Positions 12,801 to 24,817 of a stretch of DNA of 64,000 nt are shown in pieces. Each line of letters begins with the position of its first letter. Positions within the stretch are counted from its first letter, which is position 1. The translations under genes and the position numbers were made by a program. This DNA comes from Cliona cf. orientalis (lineage: Eukaryota > Porifera > Demospongiae > Clionaida > Clionaidae), in NCBI GenBank assembly GCA_963930775.1, contig OZ005702.1, forward strand, positions 186,001 through 250,000, written 5' to 3'. Under the pieces are notes generated by a model. It was given only the letters and a program-made list of their open reading frames with translations, did not search any database and was not told where the DNA came from.

Positions 12801-15800
12801 CTCCTTCTGGCAAGGAGTCAGTCAAGACTACTAGTACTGATGACTCAACTACGTCGGCAAAGTTTGTGTCTGTGTCTTTGAAATCAAAGAGACAGCCAGC
12901 CAGGAAATGCAGGACTGCTTCTCAAGTGCTGCAGAATATTTCTCAACCTTCTACTCTGGAGGAGGGAAGTGGAGGTAGAGAGGAAAGGGAAGCTTCTTCA
13001 ATGGAGGAGAGGGAGAGTTGTCCAGAGGAGGGTAGTGGCTTCATGGCTAGCTGTGCCTCAGACAGTGAGCTCTACACTGGACTACAGCTGCTCTTTAGGG
13101 AGACTAAATCCAATAAAAGTATTCTAATTTTCAAAGCTGGCTGAAACTGATTGATAATATTATTATGATTTAATATTGTCTTGGTAGAGTTGTGTGATGA
13201 TTCTGTGCAGTGCTGTCTACTCAGTGCTTTGGCCGATGCTCCGCCCTTCACCCACCTACCACTGTTGCCATGGTTTCCATACTCACAGCACTCTAGTGTC
13301 AGCAGTCAGGACATTGAGAGATTACAAGAGTAAGTACGAAAGAGAGAGAAGCAGAGAGAGAGAGAGAGATTCACTCCAAATTTTCCTCCCAGGCTTCAGC
13401 TTGACATCAAAGACAGTGAATATGGTGAAGTTCAGCGAAAGAGTAGACTCCTGTCTTCCCTAAAGGAGCTGTACAGCTGTGGCCAGGGAGCTGCAGCTGC
13501 TTCAATGGCTGACAGAGAAAGCTTAGAACCTTCTTCACCCTCTGTTCAGGACCAACAGCTAGACCAACCTATGCTGGTAAGAAGCGACATAAAATATGTG
13601 TGTATGTGTGATCTACATGTAGCTAGTCACATGATCTACCATAAATTGCGAATATTTTGTTGTTAAAATATTTTCGGACAGCCTGGCTTGTGCGAAAATT
13701 AAATATGCAAATATACATGTGCAATATTACCGATAATGTGGTACAGGGTCGTTCGTTACATGTGCAATATTACCGATAATGTGGTACAGGGTCGTTCGTC
13801 TGAAAATTATTTAACATGAAATACAAGGAGCCTGCCTCACAATTAACATCACACAGGTACATATAACAAATACTGTGATCTGATTGGTCACTCAGAAATA
13901 GTGGACCGCCAACTGATCAATCAGATTCCTGACCTATATTACCCTACAATACCTTATTACCCTCTAGTTGTAACAAATACTGTGATTCGATTAGTCACTC
14001 AGAGGCCCGAGGCTGTAGCATCCCGAGCAAAAAAAGTGAAATAGTGGACAGATTCCTGATCTACATTATCCTACAATACCTTACAATACCGTATAGCGGG
14101 AAATTTTCGTATGGTGCTAATTTTCGTATATTTCGTATGCTCCTTCCCTTATACGAAAATAAAAACTGCGAAAATTTGAACGTGTGAAAAATTTTTCCTT
14201 TCGCACGTGACCTTTGACCTATATGCCACACGCGGTCGCTAGCAGCAGGTACTAAATGCAAGCCTATCGGTTCTTTGCCAAGGCGTCGAAATGGAGTGAC
14301 CTTTCTGGTCACAGTGGACCGCTATCAGCATCGATTAGTCCCACTACGATCAAGGAAGCCAGTGATGCTAGCGTTACATACTACCGGCTGCGCATGCGCG
14401 CAATCTCCCGCAGCAAGCATACGAAATTAAAAAATACGAAAATTTATTCTAAGAGTGTATTGGTCAATCATACGAAAATTAGCACCAACGAAAATTTCCC
14501 GCTATACGGTACCTTAAATACCTTACAATACCTATATTACTCTCTAGTTGTAGCAAATCTGTGATCTGATTGGCCAATCAGAGGCCCGAGGCTGTAGCAT
14601 CCCGAGCAAAACTAGGTGAAATAGTAGACCACCAACTGATCAATCAGATTCCTGACCTACATTACCCTACAATACCTTACAATATCTTAAAATACCTTAC
14701 AATACCTACATTACCCTCTAGTTGTAACAAATACTGTGATCTGATTGGTCACTCAGTGGCCCGAGGCTGTAGCATTCCGAGCAAAATAAAGGACCGCCTA
14801 CTGATCAATCAGATTCCTGACCTACATTACCCTACAATACCTTACAATACCTACATTAATTACCCTATATATGTAGTAGTAACAAATACTGTGATCCGAT
14901 TGGTCACTCGGAGGCCCGAGGCTGTAGCATCCATAGCAAAGCATAGCGAAATATATAGTGGAGGGCAATACTGTGAATAATTCATGATTTTTGGAAAAAA
15001 AATAGTCCCAATCATCCCTCCCCCCGGGCCGAGGTGCCGCAGCTTCGGTGATCCGTTTGGGAGTGACACTGCGGACATTACCGCAATTGGCCATACTTCC
15101 AGGGATGGGGGGTATTCAAGGGAGGAACCTGGGCGACCCCTAAGCCATATATGCCCAGGACCATGTGCAGTTTTCAGCTGCAGGTGCCAGAGGGGATACC
15201 CCTGACACCGTCTAGCCCCGTTATCGATAGTACCTCCCAGAAAATGCTATTTATTGAGCTGGGACAGGGGGTAGCAAAACGCGTATGGTTTTCACGTTGG
15301 AATGTACAGACCGTGACGTAATTAATTAAAAGCTATGAATATCATTAACTTTACACCGCGGCGCGCGCCAAAGTGTATCTCAGCAATGGAAAGAGCTATG
15401 GAGCTGGAACAAAAACCAAAATGTAGCTCTTGAGCTAATGAAAGCAGCTACCATGCTCCTAAACATGTTATGTTAGACTATGCCATATTCATACCAAATT
15501 TCTTCAAAGATACTTGCATGTCATAGTATAGCCTAGCAAACAGTAATAACAGTAATAGTAGCATTGTAACAGTAATAGTTATGGAAATGGAACAAAGACC
15601 AAAATGTAGCTCATAAACAACGATAAATATTGTTTCAGACAAGTATGTTTAATATCACAATCATGGGATAATGTGGCTAGCATGCATGATCATCTATTAA
15701 CAGTGCTGCTCAAACGTTGCTACCGGACTACTGACAGGTATGACAAAGAACAGACCTCGCCTCTCGCTTTGCTCGAGGCTCGGTGGCTAGCACCAGCGCC

Positions 15801-18800
15801 TGCTTAGCAGGCCTTTCAAAACGCGTGGCACATTCGCGTCGATCATTTGATAACACGTCTCTATGGCCCGAGGCATTAAGGCGCCGCGCATTCATAGCAA
15901 CAGGCGCATCCAAGACGCGTATCCATGCCCTCATGTAATGATACGGACTATAATATTATAAGAAAAATGATCGTCTGAAAAATATTTTTCGTTGTATATA
16001 TATAATTATCGCATGAAATACTTTAGACACGAAATATTCATGATTTACAGTAACTGCAATGTGTTCCTATAATATTATAGGAGGGGGTGGAGATAGATGG
16101 CTGCTCGCTACCTAGTGTCTCATCGGCAGAGGAGCTGTGCGAGTGGTTTCTCTCTCAGTACGAAGAACAGATCAAGCTGCCTCAAGATGTAAGTTGCACA
16201 TGTATGATAGTTCATGAGCCATAGAATACTGTATTTACATGTATGGGGATTACATCACAATTACATCATGCAGGGAGATTCCCTATTGAGATGGTGCACC
16301 CGTACCCTGTCTCGATTCCATTCCAGCTTCACCCAGCTAGAGCTCCCAACCTCCTCCCCTCCTCCTCAAGAACTTGATGCAGAGGAGAGAGAGACAAGAC
16401 TGTGGGAGCTACTACACTCCCAGGGGGTCCTTCTCTCAAATAAGCAGCTAGGGAGTAAGTATGAGAAGATGGTCAAAGACAAGATGGAGGGAGAGGGGGA
16501 GGGGGCTACTACTGCTGCTGCTGGAGAGGAGAAGGAGGGAGAGAGAGAAGGAGAGAGGAGCTGTAGTTTGCAAGAGAGAAAGATAACCGAGTAAGTATGT
16601 TATTAATAATTGCTTGTCTGTGGATTTATTGTGTGTTTGTATGTGTGTAGGCATCTGTTGCAGATTCTCTTGCACTTTGAGTCACTGAAGCTTTGTTCTA
16701 GCATCGAGCTTGAGACTAAGATGGCAGCTGCCAACACAGTGAGTCAGGACATTGTCGAGTTGACAAAGTTAATTAACAGTTACTAATTTCTACTTTACAG
16801 CTAGTTATTCTCTTTCGTAAGCTGTCCCTTCTAGCCAACCCTGGGCTGGTGGGGAGCTGCCTCAAGAAAATCATTCTCCCTGTGTAAGTCAACTCAATCT
16901 GCTTCATATGAGAAGATCTACTCTCTCTCTCTTTCTCTCTCTCCACCAGCTACTTGAGCAGCTGTCAAGAGGTCCTTACGGAAGTGTACACCCAGCTGAT
17001 GCTTCCCCTGCCCTCTGACCTCTCGTCGAGTCCCGACCGCCCCCTCAGTCCTCCCCCGGCGGACCCATCGGCTGTGGAGGGGGAGGGTGGGGAGGAGGGG
17101 GAGAGCAGTGAGGAGTGGACGCCTCTCGCATCACTTGAGGAACCTCCAGCAGCTCCCAAGCTAGCAGAGCTTGGGGTGAAGAGGTCAGAATTCACTAAGA
17201 TTAATTTTTATGCCATTTCAGATAGGTATTATAGGTATTATAGGTATTGTAAGGTATTGTAGGGTAAAGTAGGTCAGGAATCTGATTGGTCAGTTGGAAG
17301 TCACTATTTCACTTCGCTTGTCACAGTCTCGGGCCTCTGAGTGACCAATCGGATCACAGTATTAAATTTTGTTACAACTATAATATTATGGTAATGTAGG
17401 TATTGTAGGTATTGTAGGTATTGTAAGGTATAATAAGGTATTGTAGGGTAAAGTAGGCCAGGAATCTGATTGGTCAGTTGGAGGTCCACTGTTTCACTTC
17501 GCTTGTCACAGTCTTGGGCCTCTGAGTGGCCAATCGGATCACAGTATTTGTTATAACTATATGGTAATATAGATATTGTAAGGTATTGTAGGGTAAAGTA
17601 GGTCAGGAATCTGATTAGTCAGTTGGAGGTCCACTATTTCACTTCGCTGTATTTTGTGTATAAAGATTAAAATTAATGTCCATGGATTGGGTGTATAATT
17701 TTTCTACTGCAGACTTGCTCGGCACACGAGTTTCCATGACAACCAGAGCCACAGGCAGATCACTGTCATGAACAAGAAGATGAAGAGAAAGAGAAAGAGA
17801 CAGTCTAAACCAAAGCAGAAAATGGAGAGCTCTCACCCTCCCAGAAGGTCGGTATGCACTCTCCATTTGAATAGTATTGTTTGGCTGTCCAGTGATGACA
17901 AAAATATAAAAAATGCTATGTGAAAATTTGGCGGTTTGGTGGTCTATATTACAACTGCCAAATTAACATCTGCTAAAATTTCCTACTCGCATATATACGT
18001 ATGGCAATCCAGTACCAAACCGCCAAATTTAAATCCACCAATATTCTTGCAATAGCGATTTTGGGCTCAACTGCCAAATTTAATTCCCGCCAATATTTCC
18101 GGCTATATATACGGTATTTCATTTTCTGTGCACAGATCACCTCGTATTGCTAAACTAACTGATCTCAGTGCTCAACAAAAAGGTATAATAATTATTATAC
18201 ATGTAACTGATTGAAAGTACTGCTGTCGTTGATTTGCATGTTGCCATGGTTACAGGTGGTGCTGCTACTGGGAGGAGCGTCTGTCGCAGTCTCTTCAGTC
18301 GAAGCATGAGTGTCAGCTGTGAGGTGGGCTCTAGGAGGAAGAGGGAGAGAGAGGAGGGGGAGGGGGAGGGGGAGGGAGGGGAGAGAGAAGGGGCAGAGAA
18401 CCAGCTGGCTAAGAGAAGAAAGAGTGAGTCCACTCTTTATTCACAATTTTATGCTTAGTTCATTTGTGTGTGCATACAGGTATCCACAGTCTTCAGAGGC
18501 ACCACACTGTAATGGAGGGAGCTAGCTTATTCAAGTCACCTCGAAAATCATTCTACTCAGGTACATGTACATACAATTGAATTTTGTACGATCGTTACAG
18601 TGCTCACTGACTACTTCACCATTTTAGGTGCCAATGTGCCTCGCCGTGTGACCACACCCCTTTTCAAGACTCCACCCCTAAAGGAGAACACAGGAAGAAT
18701 CCGCCGAAATGGTGCCGTGCTGAGTCCGCGAATTTTGCTCAACAAGGAGCCATCCCCGGCCGCAATTTACTCTCTTCTTCACGGCAACATGGTGTCACCT

Positions 18801-19995
18801 CACAACCAGCAAGACGGCAGTGGGCTGACTAGGACTCCTTGTAAATCCACCAAAGATGTGGCCATTGTAGCAGCTGCTGCAGCCTTGACCGTCTCCCCTC
18901 ACACAAGGGGGAAATTAGAGAGGACCCCTGAATCAAAGGGCCAATCTTCAAGGGATCTGAGTTTTACTCCTCTCGGCCACCGAAGGGGCAGTGGTCTGGC
19001 TCCCCCGAGAGATTTATCACTGATGTTGTCCCCCGGGGTTCTGGCTTCGTATCTGGTCTCCAACACACCTTCGAGTCTGGCTAGATCGGGAGAGAAGAGA
19101 GGAGGGGGCACGCAGCTGACTACGAGTCACTGCGCTTTGACCTCATGTGGTGGTGGTACTGCCGAGGGAGTGAGGAGGTCAGGGTTCAAGTCGGCTAGGA
19201 CGCTGACGTATGAAAATGAAGATCCTCTGCGAAAGAACAGCGGTCGATCTAAATCTAGCACAGTGCCAGACAACTCGGCTCCTTTGGAGACTGACAATAG
19301 CACAACTGAACAGCCATCAATAGGGGTAGGTTAATAATATTTTGCTAATTTTTCGCCTATAATGCTATTCTCAAATGCTCAAATAATGCTCAAGAAGTGT
19401 ACCTATAATTGCCCAAGTGTGAATGTTAATAAAAACTGATATGAGACATGAGGAGACTCAGTTACACTATCGTCGAGTGTAGCCATTTCTGATTGATCAA
19501 TCCTTTACCAGTACATAATATGTAATCCAGGCATTATGACAAAGGTCGATTAACAGCTACTTGCAATTATGTGCCCTAAAATTCTCAAAATTATGCCAGT
19601 TGATGCCTATAATGCTCTCAAATGCTTATTCACACCTATTATGCTCAAAATTATGCCAGCATATTTTACCTATATACCCCTAGCCATCAACCTGCACAAG
19701 GGGCGAGGAGAAAAATTCACAAAGAACTTCAACTAACTGCTCTAGAAGGGTTCATGACTCGTCTTCATCGGCAGACAGTGACTGTAACATATTTCTCATC
19801 TCCCCGCCCGACGTGGCCCCGTCCCCTCTCCCAGTCACCATGGCTACGGTGGGTGGGGCTGGCAGCGGCAGCAGTGTGTGTCTGCTCACAGACTTGGATC
19901 CAAGTATCGAGAATGAGAGTGCCTCAATGATGGCATTCGCACTCAGCACACCAACTAAAGATGATCCTAGAGATTTTTTAGATGCTTTTGACTAG
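9866..19995 (+). CDS. TICRR: Treslin (TICRR), DNA replication initiation factor
   Basis: Nineteen exons join in phase: 9866-10612, 10687-10879, 10981-11256, 11391-12430, 12490-12588, 12644-13118, 13188-13329, 13393-13576, 16081-16188, 16274-16590, 16651-16738, 16801-16883, 16950-17183, 17713-17847, 18136-18182, 18256-18423, 18480-18560, 18628-19325 and 19684-19995. The product is 1808 residues, close to the vertebrate length (about 1900). The N-terminus matches Treslin: VVFMVDTS, LRILLYLS, LWNFKLFNS, WDAPEIMSPIRP and, after exon 2 begins, LKKAGGTLIP. The middle carries helical segments in the place of the Sld3-like Cdc45-binding domain. A conserved basic block RRSPRIAKL followed by RSLFSRSMS spans exons 14-16. 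The C-terminal part is disordered and rich in S/T-P sites (FKSPRKS, TPLFKTPP, SFTPLG), as expected for CDK-controlled binding to TopBP1. Treslin with TopBP1 and MTBP loads Cdc45 at origins in the nucleus. Introns 8, 13 and 18 hold repeats. Confidence 0.9.
13714..13799. repeat. 43-bp tandem duplication
   Basis: Two adjacent identical 43-bp units (13714-13756 and 13757-13799), each beginning TACATGTGCAATATTACC and ending GGGTCGTTCGT, lie in Treslin intron 8. Identity suggests recent origin. Confidence 0.9.
13860..14086 (-). repeat. Hairpin tandem-repeat family, copy 1a
   Basis: This carries ACTGTGATctGATTGGTCACTC-type and CTGATCAATCAGATTCCTGACC-type blocks separated by TACAATACCTTA runs. It is the reverse complement of the repeats at 17215 and 26715. 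Each unit can fold because a block ending GATTGGTCA is followed by its complement TGACCAATC. The array is interrupted by the MITE at 14089-14509 and continues on its far side. Confidence 0.8.
14087..14511. mobile_element. TA-flanked MITE with CCGTATAGCGGG inverted ends
   Basis: The element is about 421 bp (14089-14509) between TA dinucleotides. The left end reads CCGTATAGCGGGAAATTTTC and the right end is its reverse complement, with the inverted repeat continuing to about 40 bp (GGTGCTAATTTTCGTAT) at a few mismatches. A TA target site fits Tc1/mariner- or PIF-like elements. It carries no coding sequence. It interrupts a TACAATACC tract of the surrounding tandem repeat, so it inserted after that repeat. 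Confidence 0.8.
14512..14960 (-). repeat. Hairpin tandem-repeat family, copy 1b
   Basis: This continues the array interrupted by the MITE. At least three further units carry the GATTGGTCACTC, GGCCCGAGGCTGTAGCAT and CAGATTCCTGACC blocks with TACAATACCTTA spacers. Confidence 0.8.
14961..16080 (+). other. Rest of Treslin intron 8
   Basis: This 1.1 kb stretch has no coding exon that I can support. It holds the dispersed repeat at 15292-15456 and a weaker echo of part of it at about 15580-15625 (GACCAAAATGTAGCTC). The 15728-15934 region is GC-rich but shows no recognisable product. Confidence 0.5.
15292..15456 (+). repeat. Dispersed repeat, copy 1
   Basis: Starting TTCACGTTGGAATGTACAG and running through GCGGCGCGCGCCAAAGTG to about 15456, this segment recurs in reverse orientation at 63834-64000 with only scattered differences. 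Confidence 0.85.
17215..17645 (+). repeat. Hairpin tandem-repeat family, copy 2
   Basis: Three units lie in Treslin intron 13. Each has AGGAATCTGATTGGTCAGTT, CACTTCGCTTGTCACAGTC and GAGTGACCAATCGGATCACA blocks plus GGTATTGTA runs. ATCTGATTGGTCA pairs with TGACCAATCGGAT across about 55 nt, so each unit can fold into a stem-loop. The orientation is opposite to that of copy 1. Confidence 0.8.
17923..18117. mobile_element. Small inverted-repeat element related to the MITE family
   Basis: AAATTTGGCGGTTTGG near 17923 is inverted as CCAAACCGCCAAATTT near 18015-18030. The right end GGCTATATATACGGTAT resembles the ends of the MITE at 14087. It is short, non-coding and sits in Treslin intron 14. Confidence 0.5.
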
Positions 19996-20130
19996 AAACA
20001 ATTATTGTAATTATTGTTAAGGATTTATCGAGCCACTGATAAGCCCTTGGTTTTGTGTAGTAGTGTAGAATCAAGTATTCATGCATCTAAATGACCTACA
20101 TGGGAATGGTCGTCAATATTAAAAGTATGA

Positions 20131-20908
20131 TTAGCAATGTGAACCATAGATCTGAAAATGATAAATAGTCAATCGACCAAAGAAATCTGAAGTACTTAGA
20201 AAGTTGATTCTGTAGTATCTGCTTGGTGACCTGCAGGAAATGGCAAATATCTGAGAAAAAGTCAAGGTAATTAATTAATGGTCAAATCAGTCAACTACTG
20301 GTGATCACAAATTTATTAGTCTGATGGTTTAATATTTACGGTGTAAATTATAATTAAATTTTGTATTACTGAATTGAAAAGGATACTTGATTGGAGTTGA
20401 TATCCTCGGGGTAAAATCTCTGTATCTCGGTGAGCTTGTCCTCAGAGTTTCCAGTCAGGAGGACACACTCCTTCCCAGCGAACCCTCCCTGGAATCTCAA
20501 CTCTAGCCGCTTAGCCAGAGCTGGGGATGGCAGCTCCACCATAACATGCTGTGGGGTACCCTATGGAATAGAAAGTGATGATCGATCATACAGTTTAATA
20601 ATGTCGTGCAGATCTGGCTGGTCGACACCTCGATCATGGGAGTAAAATTATGGGTAGGGATTTCAATCACACCTGATCAGAGTTCCAGCAGGTGTCTTCT
20701 TCTCCATCAAACATAAATTTCTTACCAAACTGTTTCACATCTCGGTTCAGGACTGAGCTCACTCTGAAACAGTACAGCAATATTTTTCTGCTGATTCTAT
20801 GATATCTTTACAAAATTTTGCTGATTCGTCTTACTTGACTCTGGCCACTCCGTTTCCTTCATCTGTCAAGGAAATCAGTGAAACTTCATTGTCTCCGCAG
20901 TCAGCCAT
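20131..20908 (-). CDS. NR2C2AP: NR2C2-associated protein (TRA16-type, discoidin-like fold)
   Basis: Four exons join in phase: 20835-20908, 20673-20763, 20387-20560 and 20131-20250, giving 152 residues (human about 139). Recognisable family blocks are VSSVLNRDVKQFGKKFMFDG, DTCWNSDQGTPQHVMVELP, RLELRFQGGFAGKECVL, RFYPEDINSNQ and the C-terminal TSDFFGRLTIYHFQIYG. The family has a compact F5/8-type beta-sandwich. It was described as a binding partner and repressor of the nuclear receptor TR4, but that role cannot be inferred here. The stop codon lies 135 bp from the Treslin stop, so the two genes converge and their 3' UTRs may overlap. The start is the first ATG in a good context upstream of the conserved block. 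Confidence 0.9.
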
Positions 20909-22092
20909 CAAGCGATCTAACAATTCTGCAGGAGCTATTTTTTGTTTCAAAATTCCCCACCCATTATCGCCAATTTAGAGCGAGACACCATTTACGGTCA
21001 TTTGTTTTCCATCAAATGGACCGGGGGCAGAGTGCATTTTTTGCTGAGTGCACAAAAACACAGCGTACTTTCTGGAAAGAATACCCCCTCCTCTTCTTTG
21101 ATCTGTTGGTGTCCGGCCCTTGGGCGGCGAACAAGGGAGGAACCGGCTTTGTTTCGCCATTCATCGAGCGAAGCTAGACTCTCCTACGCCTCTACGCGTA
21201 GCCACGGTAAGCCCACTGACTATGCTCTACTGCGCGAGTAGAGAGGACAAGATATCTATGCGTGTGTGTCAGTGTGTCTATAGCCAGAGTTCTGTGTGAG
21301 ATTCGTAGTGTACTGAGTATGGCTCTAGGAGACCCTAGGCGCAATCTTTCCAGTGTCTGACACGACAGTTTAGCGAAAATATGGCGATCATTGTATATAC
21401 AGTTTGTCTGGCACTAAATATCAGGGGAGGGCATACTTAATTGCATGCTAGTCAGGCTTGGAATTCTTTTGTTATCAAAAATTTCTCTGGATGAGTGTAC
21501 TTGTGTAGTAGTAGTGTTGCTGATCCCCCAGGCCAGTCGGATCGTGTTGCCCGGGTGTTTTGATATCTCGCTAGCGCCCCCCCCCCCCCTCAGGGCATGT
21601 ACAGAGCCGTCCTTTCTTGATAGCACTGCTAGTATACTCCATCCATCCCAGTGCCTTCTAGTACTTACAGTAACTGTATCCCCTGCACGTGTCTCATAGG
21701 CAATGCAACAGTACTGTATTGTGTGTCCCCAGGTGGTGACAATTCTGAATAATATTGTTTATAATTATGATGTAGCTCTTTTTGGCTGATTGTGGCTTTT
21801 TGCCCCTAATTATGTTCCGTCAATCAATGTAGTTACAATACATGTACATGTAGTTAATTGTTATGGGGTGGCCCCTGGCTAGATTGTTCGTTATAATTAC
21901 TGGCCCATTGAGGGGCTTGTGGTCTTTTCACGATGCCAGTGGTTGTTTTTCATGTGTTGCTCCAAGTGTTGTCAGATGTACCATCTACTTTCAATTTCAA
22001 CACTTTTTCAAAAAAAAAACTCCGCAGGGAGTCTTCTACAACTACTAGTCATGTGACTCATATACCAGCTAGAGTAGCGTTTGTGCTCGCGA

Positions 22093-22123
<31 letters not shown>

Positions 22124-22352
22124 GCTTGAGTACGGAAGCCCCCATGCTCTGTATTTGGGCAGCTTTGCTATTGTCTGTGGTATTTAGGAGGAGTATCAGT
22201 GAAACATTATCTGTATACAATGATTGTGCTCCAAACAGATCACATATGCCCATTTCTACTCAGCGGGAGAGAGGGGGGAAGGGGGGGGGGGGGGAGAGAT
22301 GAGGGAGAGTGGAAAATGGAGAGATAGGTTTGTGTGTCTGTGTATGTATGTA

Positions 22353-22390
<38 letters not shown>

Positions 22391-23044
22391 ACGTGGTTTC
22401 GTTTCCCTGTGATAGCCACTCTACAGATGTAGCTGTCATACTATTTACTAACTTCCACTAACCATAATTTAATTAGCCCAGAGAGAGAACACTTGTGAAT
22501 CACCCAGCCGATAATCTCATAAACCACCGAATCAGACTCCTCCTCACGTACATGTAGTGATCATGCAACTAAATATAGTAATAATATAAATAATAATTAT
22601 TATTATTATGCTCTGAATCGTGTACAGTGTACATGTTTTATAGTGTGTCAGTGCATGGACATGACAGAACTGATGGTGCTCGTCACATGTGCGTAAGTGT
22701 CTGTCTTAGCTGGTGCACTCTAGCTTGCTCATTTACAGGTCAGTGGCTAAGTTACCGTTGGCTTCTCTGGTTCAGGTCAGGAAGGAAGGAAGGAAGAAAC
22801 TAGCTGGCTAACTCCCTATCCAGCCAGCTGTCTCTTCCCGGCTAAGAGCCAATCCATCACGTCACGTGACCTCCACGTTCATAGTTGGCTATACCTGTAG
22901 TACGTGTATGAGTGTGTTAAAGGGATTGATTACAGGGGTGGGGGTGTTGATTGTCTAGTCTGTATTGCCAATCAGAAGCCAGCAATCGCTCACATATACC
23001 ATATACGATGATGTCATTGTTTTGGTCTTGTATCTATAGTATGG

Positions 23045-23108
<64 letters not shown>

Positions 23109-24817
23109 CTGTCATTGTGCTATATAGCTGGCCTCTGCCGGCCCTCACTGGTCCAGGATTGGATGGTGAGCCAATTAGATGTGTCTGCCAAAGTAGCGTC
23201 GTCTCTGGAATTCCATTGCCAATCTTTCCTTGTTCCGCTACTAATCTACAGCCGGCCAGCCAGTGTACTACTATAACTCACCTCCTACCCTCTGTACTCC
23301 CACTGTACCTGCTCTATTTCTACTAGAGCGTCCACTAGTCTATATAGTGCTGTGCGTGCGTACCACTTGTAATATGCTAGGCTCCACGCATGTACGCTGC
23401 TTCTGCTGTTGGACATGTACTGTTACCTGGATGTGGTGTCCATAACAGTACGATGTGTGTACATTATGTACGGTGCAGAATAGTCTAAATTGCCCCTAGA
23501 GCTAGAGCTAGAGCTAGGACACCTCTTTGAATGACCGCGAGTTACCCACAGAATGTTGAAATTGTGTTAGATTCTATGGTGTAATGATGATAGAGTCTCA
23601 TTCATATCCTTTGTTCTCAATTTGTATAATAGGTGTATCCCTAATTCAATAGAGTGGCATTGTTTCGATGAGAGCTGCCGTACGAAGCTGGCTTTGTTCT
23701 AAGCCCGCTGGCATTGTTTTCGATATCACGAACCAGCTACTATTTGGTCTTTTGTCATAACTAGCATTCCTCGGCTGACCTTCTGCCGTCCTCGGAACCT
23801 GGTACGTTTATTTACTCGCAGGAGGATAGCCAATCAAATTCAGATTAGCAGCAGCTGTACATCACAAACACTTGAAGGAGCTTGTGAAAGTCGACCACAG
23901 TCTCACTGAAACAATGCTACCTAGGCTAGGGGTGAGATGGATGAAATCCCTAGCCCCCCCAGAATGTGTATCTGCTGTCATTGACTCATTATTCATTATC
24001 ACCTGTTAGCTACGGGGAGAAAGAAGAGGGGACTGTGATGTGCTAATGTGCACATGTGCCGTTTCTATGGCTCCAATCACATCAAAGCATGTCTGTCTAA
24101 GTGCTCTGGCCCTGTGCACTACACCACTCGTACAGGGAGTATTAATGTCACTACAATGCACGGGCGGGCGGCGGCAGCAACGATGGTGATACCACATCAG
24201 TTGCTCTCTTGTGCGGTATCTGTGTGTGCCAGCAGGGAATTTCAAACATTTTCTTGGAAGCTAAGCTAATCTGAGTGTGCGTGTGAATTACATGTAGCTT
24301 CACCATAACTACTATAGCCACCCTCATCTGACTTGTATAAACAGAGTTGCCATGGTTACCAATAGGGGTAGGGGGTATGTGTATTATTATCGTGTGTGTC
24401 GCTGACTGACACCCCACCCTACCCTTGTGTCTGTATTATGGCCCTTGGCATGAAAACTGACCTGACTGATGGTTTAATAATTGATTTTTAACTATCCTAC
24501 ATGTATAGTATGGTCAATAATAAATTGTAATAATCATGTGCATATTGTGGAGTCAAATGTTATGTCTCCCTCTCAAATGCACGACTTTACATGTGTGCAT
24601 CCGTTTAAACGATTAATGTCGACTGTCTGTTATGTTTTTCATAACAATTAGCTAGAAATGCGCTAATTTGAATTTGAGGTAATTTTGCCAATCTCTCTCT
24701 CCCTCCCTCCCTCCCTCCCTCCCTCCCTCCTCTGCCATGGTCTCATGACAGTATTAATTTGCTTTTTTTCCCTGTACTTATAGATTTATCTTAAAACAAC
24801 CGAGATAGAGTTGGGGT
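20909..24817 (+). other. Intergenic region and probable 5' non-coding exon/intron of CRTC
   Basis: This 3.9 kb holds no convincing coding exon. The CRTC start codon lies in an exon preceded by a good acceptor (poly-T then TTATAG at 24783), so an upstream non-coding exon is expected. A candidate ends at a GTAAGC donor near 21207. The region contains a (TG)n tract near 22099, a G-rich run near 22280, another TG tract near 22361, a (TC)n run at 23049-23106 and a CCCT repeat near 24701. Confidence 0.4.
23049..23106. repeat. (TC)n microsatellite
   Basis: An almost perfect 58-nt CT dinucleotide tract in the CRTC upstream region. No adjacent exon could be assigned. Confidence 0.9.

Noticed and set aside
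14256..15094. ORFs in Treslin intron 8
   Set aside because: They fall inside the MITE and the tandem repeats and change with each repeat unit.
15728..15934. GC-rich minus-strand ORF in Treslin intron 8
   Set aside because: No splice partners, no recognisable motif and no neighbour in phase.
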